Source: JACMQX01 sp044225675 (GTDB lineage Bacteria > Pseudomonadota > Gammaproteobacteria > Burkholderiales > Burkholderiaceae_C). From it: DNA of 64,000 nucleotides. The first letter of the stretch is position 1, and the number at the start of each line of letters is the position of its first letter. The notes below the pieces were generated by a model. It saw only the letters and a list, made by a program, of their open reading frames with translations, did no database searches and was not told the DNA's origin. The stretch lies in assembly GCA_044225675.1 (NCBI GenBank), contig JBGAIH010000015.1:1-64000 (forward strand), read 5' to 3'. Shown piece after piece: positions 41,797 through 51,900 of this stretch. Both the position numbers and the translations under genes were made by a program.

Positions 41797-44040
41797 ATGA
41801 CCCATTCGTCCCGACGCTTCCTGCACGACCCCGCCACGCTTCGCCCTCTGCTGGACCCGCGCAGCATCGCCATCATCGACTTCTCGTCCAAGCCCGAGTC
41901 CTTCGGTGCCCGCACCGCGCTCAATCTGGCGGACGGCGGGGCCACGGTGTGGGCGGTCAATCCCAAGCGCCCGGCGGACCTGGCGGCGCGCGTGGTGGCC
42001 TCGGTGGCCGACCTGCCCGAGCCGGTGGACTGCGCAGTGATCGCCACGCCGCGCGACGCCGTCGCCGACGTGGTGCGGGCCTGCGGCCAACGCGGCATCC
42101 GCGGGGCCATCGTCTACGCCTCGGGCTATGCGGAGACCGGCCGGGCCGAGCACCGCGCGCTGCAGGACGAACTCGGCCAGCTCGCCGACGCCTACGGCAT
42201 CCGCATCCTGGGACCCAACTGCATCGGCATCGTCACCGGGGGCGGACGCCTCCGTCTGAGCTTCGCCGAGACGCCGCAGCTCGGCGGCGCGGAAGGCCCT
42301 GCGGGCGGCAACGCGAACGCGCTCGACCCGTTGCCGCGCATCGGTCTCGTCAGCCAGTCCGGCGGTCTGGGCCTGGCGCTCGCGCAGGGCTCGCGCCACG
42401 GCCACGCCTTTTCGCACGTGCTCACGGCCGGCAACTCCTGCGACGTCGACGTGGCCGACCAGGTCGCCTACCTCGCGAACGAGCCGTCCTGCCGCGTGAT
42501 CGCCTGCCTGTTCGAGGGCATGGCCGACCCGCGGCGTTTGTTGGAGGCGGGCCGCCTGGCGGCGCGTGCGGGCAAGCCCGTCATCGTGCACAAGCTGGCC
42601 ACCGGCGAGGAAGGCACGCAGGCGGCGATGTCGCACACCGGCTCGCTGGCCGGCTCCGCAGCCGTCTACCGCGCCGCCTTCGAAGACGCGGGTTTCGTCG
42701 AGGTGGACGACTACGAGGCCTTGCTGGAAACCGCCTCCTTCTTCGCCAAGGCGGGCCTGCCTTCGAGCACGGGCGTGGCGGCGCTGTCGACCTCGGGCGG
42801 CGCCACCATCATGGTGGCCGACAAGGCCGAACTGCACCGGGTGCCACTGCCGCAGCCCGACGACGAGGTCGGTGCCCTGCTGCGCTCGCACATTCCGGAG
42901 TTCGGCTCCGCGCGCAATCCCTGCGATGTGACCGCGCAGATCCTGAGCAACCCCGCTTCGCTGCCGGCCTGCGCGCGGGCGATGCTCGCGAGCGACCGCT
43001 ACGGCGCGCTGGTGCTGCCGCATCCCTATGCCTACGCGCCGGGCACGCGGCGCCTGCTGGCCCTTCAGGACGTGGGCCGCGAGACCGGCAAACCGATCTG
43101 CTGCGTCTGGCTGTCGCAGTGCCTGGACGGGCCCGGCGCCTTCGAGGTCGAGAGCAGCCCCTGGCTTGCGCTGTTCCGATCGATGGACCGCTGCATGGCC
43201 ACGCTGTCGGCCTGGCATCGCTACGGCGAGCAGGTGGCGCGCCGCAAAGCGCCCGAGGCGGGGCCGCGCCTGAGCGATCCGGCGGCGGCCGCCGCTTTGC
43301 TGCGCGAAGCCGCAGGCGGCCCCGCCGCGCTGACCGAGAGCGCGGCCAAGCGTGTCCTGGCCGCCTATGGCGTGCCGGTGGTGCCCGAGGTGCTGACCAG
43401 CAGCGCTGCGGAGGCGACGCAGGCCGCCGCGCGGCTGGGCTTTCCGGTGGCGCTCAAGGTGCAGTCGGTGGATGTGCCGCACAAGACCGAGGCCGGTGGC
43501 GTGCGCCTGGAGCTGCGCGATGCCGAAGCGGTGCGGCAGGCCTGGGACGGCATCGTGCAGAGCGTGCGCAGCCACGCGCCGCACGCCCGCATCGACGGCC
43601 TGCTGGTGCAGCCCATGGTGCGGCGCGACGTGGAGTTGATCGTCGGGGGGCAGCTCGACCCCCTGTTCGGCCCGACCGTTGTGGTCGGCCTGGGAGGCGT
43701 GTTCGTGGAGCTTCTCAAGGACAGTGCCGTCGCCCTCGCGCCCATCACGGTTGCACAGGCGCGCCGCCTGCTGGACCGCCTGCGCGGCCGCGCGCTGCTC
43801 GACGGCTTCCGCGGCGCGCCGCCGGCCGACATCAGTGCACTGTCGCAAGCGGTCGCGCGGGTCAGCGAGCTGCTCGCCGACCATCCCGCGCTGATTCGCG
43901 AGCTCGACGTCAACCCGCTCGTGGTCAGCGACGGCGCCGTCGTGGCCGTGGACGCGCTGATCGCGCTGGCGCCGGCCACCACGGCCAGCGCGCCCGCTGC
44001 CCCTGCCCGCCAGGAACAGGGGACCGTCCATGCCGTCTGA
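41797..44040 (+). CDS. NDP-forming acyl-CoA synthetase (fused alpha/beta)
   Basis: A 747-residue enzyme of the acetate-CoA ligase (ADP-forming)/succinyl-CoA synthetase type: CoA-binding domain (about 15-140, GPNCIGI near 145), ligase domain with the phospho-histidine in AMSHTGSLAGS (H280), and a C-terminal ATP-grasp domain (about 510-735, FPVALKVQSVDVPHKTEAGG and DVELIVGGQ). It makes acyl-CoA with ATP (or GTP) and releases phosphate and NDP. The last 11 bp overlap the next ligase gene. Confidence 0.92.
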   Translation: MTHSSRRFLHDPATLRPLLDPRSIAIIDFSSKPESFGARTALNLADGGATVWAVNPKRPADLAARVVASVADLPEPVDCAVIATPRDAVADVVRACGQRGIRGAIVYASGYAETGRAEHRALQDELGQLADAYGIRILGPNCIGIVTGGGRLRLSFAETPQLGGAEGPAGGNANALDPLPRIGLVSQSGGLGLALAQGSRHGHAFSHVLTAGNSCDVDVADQVAYLANEPSCRVIACLFEGMADPRRLLEAGRLAARAGKPVIVHKLATGEEGTQAAMSHTGSLAGSAAVYRAAFEDAGFVEVDDYEALLETASFFAKAGLPSSTGVAALSTSGGATIMVADKAELHRVPLPQPDDEVGALLRSHIPEFGSARNPCDVTAQILSNPASLPACARAMLASDRYGALVLPHPYAYAPGTRRLLALQDVGRETGKPICCVWLSQCLDGPGAFEVESSPWLALFRSMDRCMATLSAWHRYGEQVARRKAPEAGPRLSDPAAAAALLREAAGGPAALTESAAKRVLAAYGVPVVPEVLTSSAAEATQAAARLGFPVALKVQSVDVPHKTEAGGVRLELRDAEAVRQAWDGIVQSVRSHAPHARIDGLLVQPMVRRDVELIVGGQLDPLFGPTVVVGLGGVFVELLKDSAVALAPITVAQARRLLDRLRGRALLDGFRGAPPADISALSQAVARVSELLADHPALIRELDVNPLVVSDGAVVAVDALIALAPATTASAPAAPARQEQGTVHAV

Positions 44041-45796
44041 GCGGCCGTCTTCTTCTGCGCCGCCGGCCGCGGCCTCCGTGGCGTCCGTTGCCGGGTCCGT
44101 CGCGTCGCTCCCTGCGCTGTCATTGCCGTTGACCGAGTCCTACTGGCCCGGCGACTTCTCGGCGCCGCTGGACGACATCACGCTGGGGGACCTGCTGCGC
44201 CGGCTGGCGCGCGAGGTTCCGGACCGCGTGGGCTTCGTGGAGGCGCCGCCGCCGCCCCGGCCCTCCCGCCGCTGGACCTATGGCGAGCTGCTTGCCTGCG
44301 CGGAAGGCGCGGCCCGGGCGCTGCTGCGCCACTTCCGGCCCGGCGAGCGGGTCGCGGTCTGGTCACCCAACTGTGCCGAGTGGGTGCTGCTGCAGCACGG
44401 GGCGGCGCTGGCGGGGCTGGTGCTCGTGACCGTCAACCCGGCCTACCTCGCCCAGGAGGTCCGCCACGTGCTGTCGGCCTCGGGCGCTGCGGGCATCTTT
44501 CATGCGGCCGGCCACCGGGGCGTGGACATGCGCGGCATCGTGCAGCGGCTGCGCGAACCCGAAGCGGGCTTGCCGGACCTGCGCGAGGCCTTTTGCCTGG
44601 ACAACTGGGCCGCCTTCGTCGCCACGGCCGATCCCGCCATGCCGCTGCCGGCGGTGTCGCCCGAGGACGTGGTGCAGATCCAGTTCACTTCGGGCACGAC
44701 GGGTCAGCCCAAGGGGGCGCGGCTGCACCACCGCGGCGTGGTCAACGCCTCGCGCTTCGCCGCGCGGCGCGCGACCTTTCCCGACGGCGGTGTCTGGGCG
44801 ACGGCGATGCCGCTGTTTCATGTGGGTGGCTGCGCGGGCAGCGAGCTCGGCGCCATGACCTCGCGCGGCACCTTCGTGCTGCAGCCGGCCTTCGACGCCG
44901 ACGACATGCTGCGCATCATCGAGCAGGAGAGGGTCAACCACCTGCATGCCGTTCCCACGATGGTTGTGCGCCTGCTGGAGTCGCCGCTGGCCAGGCAGCG
45001 CGACCTGAGCAGCCTGCGCACCCTCATGAGCGGCGGCTCGCCCGTGCCGGAGGCCCTGGTGCGCCGTGCCAAGGAGGAGTTCGGCTGCCGCTTCACCATC
45101 ACCTTCGGCCAGACCGAGCTCAATGGCGTGGTGTGCCAGACCTCGCCCGACGACACCATCGAGCGCCAGACTCTGACCATTGGCCAGCCCTCGCCGCGCA
45201 TGGAGGTGAAGATCGCCGACCCGGCCACCGGCGCGGTGCGGCCCCTGGGCGAGGCGGGCGAGATCTGGGCTCGCGGCTACCAGGTCATGAAGGGCTACTA
45301 CAACCTGCCGCCGGGCCAGCCCGATGCGCTCACGCCCGACGGCTGGCTGCGTACCGGCGACGTGGCTGCTATGGACGCGGCCGGCTACCTGCGCATTACC
45401 GGCCGGCTCAAGGACTGCATCATCCGTGGCGGCGAGAACATCTATCCGCGCGAGATCGAGAACGTGCTGCTGGAGCACCCGGCCGTCCAGGAGGTCAGCG
45501 TGGTGGGCGAGCCGGACCGCCAATGGGGCGAGGTCGTGGCGGCCGTGATCCGGCTGCGCGCGGGCGTGGCGCAGCCGGAGGCGGCCGATCTCTACCGGCA
45601 CTGCCGCGAACGGCTGGCTGGCTACAAGGCACCGGTGCGCTGGTACTACGTCGACGAGATGCCCACCACCACCTCGGGCAAGGTGCAGAAGTTCGCCCTG
45701 CGCGAGGCGATCCGCTCGGGCGCGCTGGCAGCTCAGGCTTTCAAGAAGCCGGCGCGCTCCCCCGTGGCGGACTCACCGCAGCCGGCGGTGGGCTGA
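44030..45796 (+). CDS. AMP-forming acyl-CoA synthetase (FadD-like)
   Basis: A 588-residue class I adenylate-forming ligase with IQFTSGTTGQPKGARL, FGQTELNG, the hinge GRLKDCIIRGGENIYP and the C-terminal lysine in TTTSGKVQKFAL. This set fits medium/long-chain or steroid-type acyl-CoA synthetases. It overlaps the NDP-forming synthetase by 11 bp. Two synthetases of different chemistry in one operon suggest two acids, or one acid and one released short acid, are activated. Confidence 0.92.
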   Translation: MPSERPSSSAPPAAASVASVAGSVASLPALSLPLTESYWPGDFSAPLDDITLGDLLRRLAREVPDRVGFVEAPPPPRPSRRWTYGELLACAEGAARALLRHFRPGERVAVWSPNCAEWVLLQHGAALAGLVLVTVNPAYLAQEVRHVLSASGAAGIFHAAGHRGVDMRGIVQRLREPEAGLPDLREAFCLDNWAAFVATADPAMPLPAVSPEDVVQIQFTSGTTGQPKGARLHHRGVVNASRFAARRATFPDGGVWATAMPLFHVGGCAGSELGAMTSRGTFVLQPAFDADDMLRIIEQERVNHLHAVPTMVVRLLESPLARQRDLSSLRTLMSGGSPVPEALVRRAKEEFGCRFTITFGQTELNGVVCQTSPDDTIERQTLTIGQPSPRMEVKIADPATGAVRPLGEAGEIWARGYQVMKGYYNLPPGQPDALTPDGWLRTGDVAAMDAAGYLRITGRLKDCIIRGGENIYPREIENVLLEHPAVQEVSVVGEPDRQWGEVVAAVIRLRAGVAQPEAADLYRHCRERLAGYKAPVRWYYVDEMPTTTSGKVQKFALREAIRSGALAAQAFKKPARSPVADSPQPAVG

Positions 45797-45860
45797 CCTG
45801 CCGCATCGTCGGCGTCGCTGGGCATTTGGCCACAACACCTTTCATCAGGAGACAGGACCC

Positions 45861-46874
45861 ATGCATTCCAAGACCCATCTCACCGGATCCCGGCGCGCCT
45901 GGCGGGCGCATGCCGCGTCACTTGCGCTGTGCGTGATCGGCGCCTGGCTGCCTGCGGCGACACAGGCGCAGTTGCCAACCGCCGACCGCGTCACCCTCGT
46001 CGTGCCGTATTCGACCGGTAACGGCCTGGACCTGCTGGGTCGGGAGTTCGCCGACATTCTCCAGGGTCAGATGAAGACAGCCGTGGTCGTGGAAAACCGC
46101 GACGGTGCGGCCGGGGTCATCGGCACGCAGTACGCCATGCGCGCCGCAGCCGATGGCAACACCCTGCTGTTCACCGCGAATCCGCCCTTCGTCACTTCGC
46201 CCTACGCACTGGACAAGCCGCCTTACGACCCGCAGACGTCCTTCATTCCCGTGGCGAGGGTCGGCTCGGTGCCGCTCGTGCTGGTCACGGCCGGCAAGTG
46301 GGGTATCCGCTCCGTGGCCCAGCTCAAGGAGCACGTGCGCAAGGACCCCTCCAGCGCCAGCTACGCGTCCGCCGGCGTGGGCTCGCCGGGGCAGATCTAT
46401 GGCGAGCTGCTCAACAAGGCCACGGGGCTGCAGCTGCAGGAGATCCGCTACAAGGCCACGGGCCAGGCGCTGACCGACGTGATCGCGGGCAACGTGCTGG
46501 TCAGTCTCGTGTCACTGCCTGCGGCGGCGCAGCACATCAAGTCGGGCGCGCTCGCCGCGCTGGGCGTCGGCTCGACGCGGCGAATCGCCGAGTTCCGCGA
46601 TACGCCCACACTGGCCGAGAGCCTGGGCCAGAAGGATTTCCAGGCGGGCGTGTGGTACGCCTTCTTCGCGCCCGTGGGTACGCCGCCGGCACGCGTCGAA
46701 GCGCTCTACCAGGAGATCGCCCGGGCAGCCGAATCGCGGCGCATGGCGGCGTTCATGGAGCGGCAGTACATGGTGCCCGAGCTGCTGGCGCCCAGGGCCT
46801 TTGCCGACAGCCTGCGCGCGGACGTGGAGGTGTCGAGGAAGCTGCTCGAAGAGGCCCGGCTCAAGGTCCGCTGA
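45861..46874 (+). CDS. Bug-type tricarboxylate-transporter substrate-binding protein 3
   Basis: A 337-residue periplasmic protein with a longer signal (to about residue 36, ATQA), then RVTLVVPYSTGNGLDLLG and VVENRDGAAGVIGTQYAM, the Bug loops. In the first loop the usual TPFGAG/VPFAAG pattern is VPYSTG, so its ligand may differ. Third Bug protein of the island, last gene of the plus-strand unit. Confidence 0.92.
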   Translation: MHSKTHLTGSRRAWRAHAASLALCVIGAWLPAATQAQLPTADRVTLVVPYSTGNGLDLLGREFADILQGQMKTAVVVENRDGAAGVIGTQYAMRAAADGNTLLFTANPPFVTSPYALDKPPYDPQTSFIPVARVGSVPLVLVTAGKWGIRSVAQLKEHVRKDPSSASYASAGVGSPGQIYGELLNKATGLQLQEIRYKATGQALTDVIAGNVLVSLVSLPAAAQHIKSGALAALGVGSTRRIAEFRDTPTLAESLGQKDFQAGVWYAFFAPVGTPPARVEALYQEIARAAESRRMAAFMERQYMVPELLAPRAFADSLRADVEVSRKLLEEARLKVR

Positions 46875-46898
46875 GCGAGGCGGCCCGCGCCGCGCGCT

Positions 46899-47714
46899 TC
46901 ACACCCGGTACACCAGCGATGCCGCCGCTGCCGGCGTGAGGCTGAGCAGCCGGCCCAGTTCGGTGAAGTCGTCCGGCAGGGCCGGGTTGTCCCAGCCTTC
47001 GCGCGAGTGGCGGGCAATGCGCAGGCCGAGTGCGACGCTTTGCGGGCCGCCGGCAGCAGCATGGCCCGCGTGCATGAGGTGGCGCAGTTTGGGCGGCAGG
47101 CTCCAGCGCTCCATCAGCGACTGCTCCAGCGCCGCCAGCTCGGTGCCGAGCACCGTGCGCTGGAGGTCGGCGCTGCGCAGGCTGCGGTCGACCCGCTGGC
47201 GGTGCGCCATGTCCAGCATCAGGAGAGGGTGGTGCACCCACAGCAGCAGGCTGGAAAAGTTCGACAGCAGCGCAGCCTGGTGCAGCAGCTCGGCATGCTC
47301 GTCCATGCGTTCGATCGCAATCGCCGCCGCCAGGCGCGCCGCGTGGTGCGCGGTGTGGACGTCCTCCAGCGCGCCGGCCAGTGCCTCGGGCTGCGCGGCC
47401 AGCACGTCTTCGAGCACCGGCACGTCGGCAAAGCGCGCGAGAAACGGCTCGATGCCCAGATGCACGAGTCCGGCGGTGACCGTCTCCACCGGCGTCTCCA
47501 GCCGCCGCGACAGGGCCTGGGCCATGCAGATCTGCACGCGCAGCGTCATCAGCGGGTCGCGCAGGATGGCGTCGGCCATGCTGTTGGCATCGACCCGGTC
47601 CGGGTCGGCGCGCCAGTGTGCCAGCAGCGCCGCGGTGCTGGCGAGCACGGGAATGGGCAGATCGGCCAGCCGGGCCGTCCATTCATCGCAGAGGTCGGGA
47701 TGCGGGACGATCAT
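46899..47714 (-). CDS. HDOD-domain protein
   Basis: A 271-residue protein filled by one HDOD domain (about residues 15-240: LPIPVLAST, AILRDPLMTLRVQICMAQAL, GLVHLGIEPFL). HDOD proteins lack the metal site of HD-GYP phosphodiesterases and act as output or regulatory partners in signalling pathways. Its start overlaps the stop of the upstream hybrid kinase gene by 4 bp, so it is probably the effector of that kinase cascade. Confidence 0.85.
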   Translation of the reverse strand: MIVPHPDLCDEWTARLADLPIPVLASTAALLAHWRADPDRVDANSMADAILRDPLMTLRVQICMAQALSRRLETPVETVTAGLVHLGIEPFLARFADVPVLEDVLAAQPEALAGALEDVHTAHHAARLAAAIAIERMDEHAELLHQAALLSNFSSLLLWVHHPLLMLDMAHRQRVDRSLRSADLQRTVLGTELAALEQSLMERWSLPPKLRHLMHAGHAAAGGPQSVALGLRIARHSREGWDNPALPDDFTELGRLLSLTPAAAASLVYRV

Positions 47715-48970
47715 GCCGAAGATGTCGGCGCCGCCGCAGCGTTCTTGAGCGGACCCCCGGCCCCGGGCGCCAGCGTGAAGAAGAAGCAGGCGCCCTCCTC
47801 GGGTGCGGTTTCGGCGCGGATCCGCCCGCCATGGCGCGCAATGATGCGGTGCACGATCGACAGGCCGATGCCCGTGCCGGCGAAGTCACGCTCGTGATGG
47901 AAGCGCTGGAACGGCTCGAACAGGCGCGAGGCGAACTCCATCTCGAAGCCGGCGCCGTTGTCGCGCACGAAGTACTCCGGCGTGCCCTCGCGCAGCGCAA
48001 AACCCACCTCGATGGCCGGCGGCTGCCGGTGCGCGGAGAACTTGGCCGCATTGGACAGCAGGTTCATCAGCACCTGCCGCAGCAGCACGGGATCGCCGCT
48101 GGTGGCGGGCAGGCCGGGCTGTACCCGCAAGGCGCCCGGGGCCAGTGCACCGGAGGACTGCAGCTCCTCGGCGACGGAGGCGACCAGCGCCTGCAGGTCC
48201 ACCGGACGCATCTGCAGCGGCTTGCGCGCGACATGCGCGAGCGCGAGCAGCCCGTCGACCAGCTGGCCCATGCGCACGACGCCGGCGCGGATGCGGCTGA
48301 GGTAGTGGCGCGACGTGTCGTCCAGCGACGTGCGCAGCCGCTCGTCCAGCATGAGGCTGAAGCCGCCGATCGCCTGCAGCGGACCGCGCAGGTCGTGCGA
48401 GACGGAGTACGAGAAGGCTTCCAGGTCGCGGTTGGAGGCTTCGAGTTCCTGCAGCTGGCGATGCACCTGGGCCTCCAGGGTCGCGTTGCGCACGCGCAGC
48501 TCGCGCACCTGCAGCGCGCGCGTGAGCACGGGCAGCGCGACCGACAGCTTGAAGGGCTTGAGGATGTAGTCGAGCGCACCGGCCTGCATGGCCTCGACGG
48601 CCGACGCGATCGAGCCCTGGCCCGTCATGATGATGCAGGTGAGTGACGGGTCGGCCGCCAGCGCGGCACGCATCAGCGCAATGCCGTCCATGCCCGGCAT
48701 CTGCAGGTCCGACAGCAGCAGGTCGTGCTGTGCACCGGCCAGCACGGCCAGTGCGTCCGCAGCGTTGCTGCAGCCTGTGGTGCGGTAGCCGACGGCGCCC
48801 AGGGTGTCGCACAGCGCCCGCATGTGCGCCGCCTCGTCGTCGACGATCAGCAGGCGCGGGCCGGCGTCCGGGCCCGGCGCCGCTTCGGCGCCCTTTGCTG
48901 CTGCCGCGTCGGCGCCCTTCACCGCTGCCGGGTCGGGCGGCTTGCCTGCCGTTGGCGCTGGCGCCGTCAT
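47711..48970 (-). CDS. REC-HisKA-HATPase sensor kinase
   Basis: A 419-residue soluble kinase: Ala/Pro-rich N-terminal linker (1-38), receiver domain with D88 in LLLSDLQMPGMDG, a short coiled coil, HisKA with SVSHDLRGPLQA (about 190), and HATPase (about 285-405, GTGIGLSIV and the GRI... lid). The input receiver lets an upstream kinase drive this one. Overlaps of 4 bp on both sides tie it to the large hybrid kinase and the HDOD gene. Confidence 0.9.
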   Translation of the reverse strand: MTAPAPTAGKPPDPAAVKGADAAAAKGAEAAPGPDAGPRLLIVDDEAAHMRALCDTLGAVGYRTTGCSNAADALAVLAGAQHDLLLSDLQMPGMDGIALMRAALAADPSLTCIIMTGQGSIASAVEAMQAGALDYILKPFKLSVALPVLTRALQVRELRVRNATLEAQVHRQLQELEASNRDLEAFSYSVSHDLRGPLQAIGGFSLMLDERLRTSLDDTSRHYLSRIRAGVVRMGQLVDGLLALAHVARKPLQMRPVDLQALVASVAEELQSSGALAPGALRVQPGLPATSGDPVLLRQVLMNLLSNAAKFSAHRQPPAIEVGFALREGTPEYFVRDNGAGFEMEFASRLFEPFQRFHHERDFAGTGIGLSIVHRIIARHGGRIRAETAPEEGACFFFTLAPGAGGPLKNAAAAPTSSA

Positions 48971-51900
48971 GGCGTGGGCCCGCCTGTGCCGGCGAGTGCC
49001 GCGCGCAGCTCGCGGATACGCGCCGGCTTGCTCAGGACGAGGTCCACGCCGGGCGGCACATCGGCGTTGTCGGTCAGCCGCTGGCCCCAGCCGGTCAGCA
49101 GGATGATCCGGACCTGCGCCGACAGCTGGCGGATCGCAGCGGCCACCTCGCGCCCGCCGACGCGGGGCATGCCCAGGTCAGTGAAGACCACCGCAAACTC
49201 GTCGGGCGTCCCGGCCACTTCGGTGAAGGCCTGGATGCCCGCTTCGCCGCCAGCGGCGCCCGTGACGTCGTGGCCATCGGCACGCAGCGATTCGCACAGC
49301 GAGCGCAGCAGGGTCGGGTCATCGTCGACCACGAGGATGCGGGTCGGGGCGGGTGCCTGCGCCGGCGGCAGCGCGGGCGCCGCTTCGCCGGCTCCGGCGG
49401 TGTCCGCCTGCGGAACGTTGAAGAGCAGGCGCACCGTCGTTCCCTCGCCGGGCTGGCTCGTGATGGTGACCTCGCCGTCGGCCCGCTGCATCACGCCATA
49501 GACCATGGCCAGTCCCAGTCCGGTGCCGCGTTCGCCCTTGGTGGTGAAGAACGGCTCGAAGCAGCGCTTGCGGACTTCCTCGTCCATGCCCAGACCGGAA
49601 TCGGCCACCTCGACCACGACCTGCCGCGCATCGTCGCTCAGCCGCGAGCGCAGCGTGAGCGTGCCGCCGCCGGGCATCGCATCCACGGCATTGAAGACGA
49701 GGTTGATCAGGGCCTCGCGCACTTCGCCGGCGATGCCCAGCACGGCGGGAAGGTGTGGCGCGATGTCGGTGGCCAGCTCGATGGCCACCCCTTGCTGCAG
49801 CGCCATGTCGTGCCACCGGGCGCGGGTGAGGTCGATGACCTGGCCGACGAGTTCACTGACGTCCAGCGGGACCAGGTTGGCCTGTGGCTCGCGGGGCCGC
49901 GAGAACTCGCGCATCCGGCTCACGGTAGCGGCGACGTCCTCGATCGAGCGCGCGATGATCTCCAGGTAGTTGCGGGTGCGCGGGCTCAGGTCGGGCTCGC
50001 GCTCCAGCAGGGTCTCGGTGTAGAGGGCGACCGGCGAGATGGCGTTGTTGATGTCGTGCGCAATGCCGCTGGCCATCTGGCCGAGCGCGCTCAGTCGCTC
50101 CTGCTGCAGCGCCGACTCCTGGGTGTGGCGAAGGTCCTCGTAGGCCGCGCGCAGGTCATCGTAGAGCTGCGTCTGGTGCGCGGCCAGCGCGACGTGGCTG
50201 CTGACCTGGCGCAGGAACTCGCAGTCGCCGCTGTCGAAGGCCTGCGGGTTGCGGCGCGCCGCGATCAGCACGCCAAAAACGTGGCCCTCGAAGCTCAGCG
50301 GTGCCAGCACCACGGATCGCAGACCGCCACGGGCCAGCCGCCGCGGGAAGGGGAAGCTGCTGGTGCCGATGTCGGGTTCGTAGACGAGCTGCCCTCGGAT
50401 GCACTTGCCCAGGCCGTTGGTGTCGACCGGGATCAGCGAGTTCTCGGTGAGCGTGAGCCGGTCCAGCAGCGCATGGCTGCGCTGGCCCAGGTGCACCACG
50501 CGCAGCATCTGGCCGACCGCGTCGTGGGTGCACAGGCAGCTGAAGTCGAGGTTCATGCTGTCTTCCAGGCTGCCGATCGTCACCTGGTAGATGCTGCGCA
50601 GGTCCTGGCGCTCGCCGATGGCGGTGGTGATCTGCTCGATCTGCTTGAGCCGTTCAAGCTGCGCCAGCTGGCGCGCCTGGTCGCGCTTGCGGTCGGTGAT
50701 GTCGGTGGAGATGCCCACCAGGCCCTGCACGGTGCCATCGGCATCGCGCAGCGGGCACTTGACCGACAGATAGGTGTGGTCGCCATCGGGCTGCGGCACC
50801 AGCTCCTCGCGGATGAGCGGCTCACCCTCGCGCATCACCTGCTGGTCGACGACCTCGAAGGCCCGGGACACCTCGGCACCGAAGAGGTCGCGGTCGGATT
50901 TGCCGATTGCGGCATTCTGGTCCAGCCCAAACAGCTCGCAGAAGCGGTTGTTGACCAGCATGAACCGGCCGGCCGTGTCCTTGGCGTAGATCACGGCGCC
51001 GGAGTTGTCCAGGATGGCCTGCAGCAGGCGCTGGTGGCTCAGCGTGCGCTCGTCGGCGGCCGCGTGTTCGCGGATTTCCGCGGCCAGGCGCTCGGCCGTC
51101 TCGGTGGCCTCGCGCGTGCGCTCCTGCACGCGCTTCTCGAGATCGTCGTTGGCCGCGCGCAGCGCCTCGGCCTGAGATTGCAGGCGCGTCGCCATCGTGT
51201 TGAAGCTGCGTCCAAGCTCGCCCAGTTCGTCGTTGCCCAGGGGCGGCACCTGCACGCCGGGTGTGCCGGCCGCGATGGCCGTGGTCGCGCGCGTCAGCAC
51301 CCCGACCGAGCGCAGGATGCGGCTGGCAAGCAGCCAGCCAGCCAGCAGCGTCAGCGCGAGAATGCCGCCGGCAAACAGCAGCCGGGCACGGGTGGCCGCC
51401 GCGAGTTCGTTCTCGAGTTCGGTCTCCGGCGCCATGTAGAAGACCGTCCAGTCGATCTGCTGCAGGCGCCTTCCAACCCCGTGATTCCAGGCATTGTTGA
51501 TGGGGGAGATTCCGCGAAACGGCGCGCCGTCGGGCCGCGGATCGCGCGCGCGCGCGAACTGCTCGGGGAATTCCCGCACGTCGGCCAGCAGCTCGCGCGT
51601 GCGCTTGCCAAAGCGGCCTTCGGCCACCAGCTTGTCGGTCAGCACCACGTCGAGCCGTCCGGTCGGCCGAAAGAGCGAATCGGGGGATGAGGAGTGTCCG
51701 ATCCGCACGCCGTTGGCATCCAGCAGAACCGCGTAACTGCCTTCGCCCGCGAGGTTGTTGGCCTGCTGGAGCTCGCGCCAGAAGAGTTCGGCGTTGACCC
51801 AGATGCCGACGATGCAGGCGACGCGCTTGCCGTCGAGAACCGGCGCGAGATAGGCCACGCTGGCCCGCTCACCCGTGAGCGAAGACGATACGTAGATGCC

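Noticed and set aside
48643..51690. A 1015-codon plus-strand frame over the hybrid kinase
   Set aside because: Antisense shadow of a kinase whose domains are all in order; composition is typical of high-GC antisense frames.
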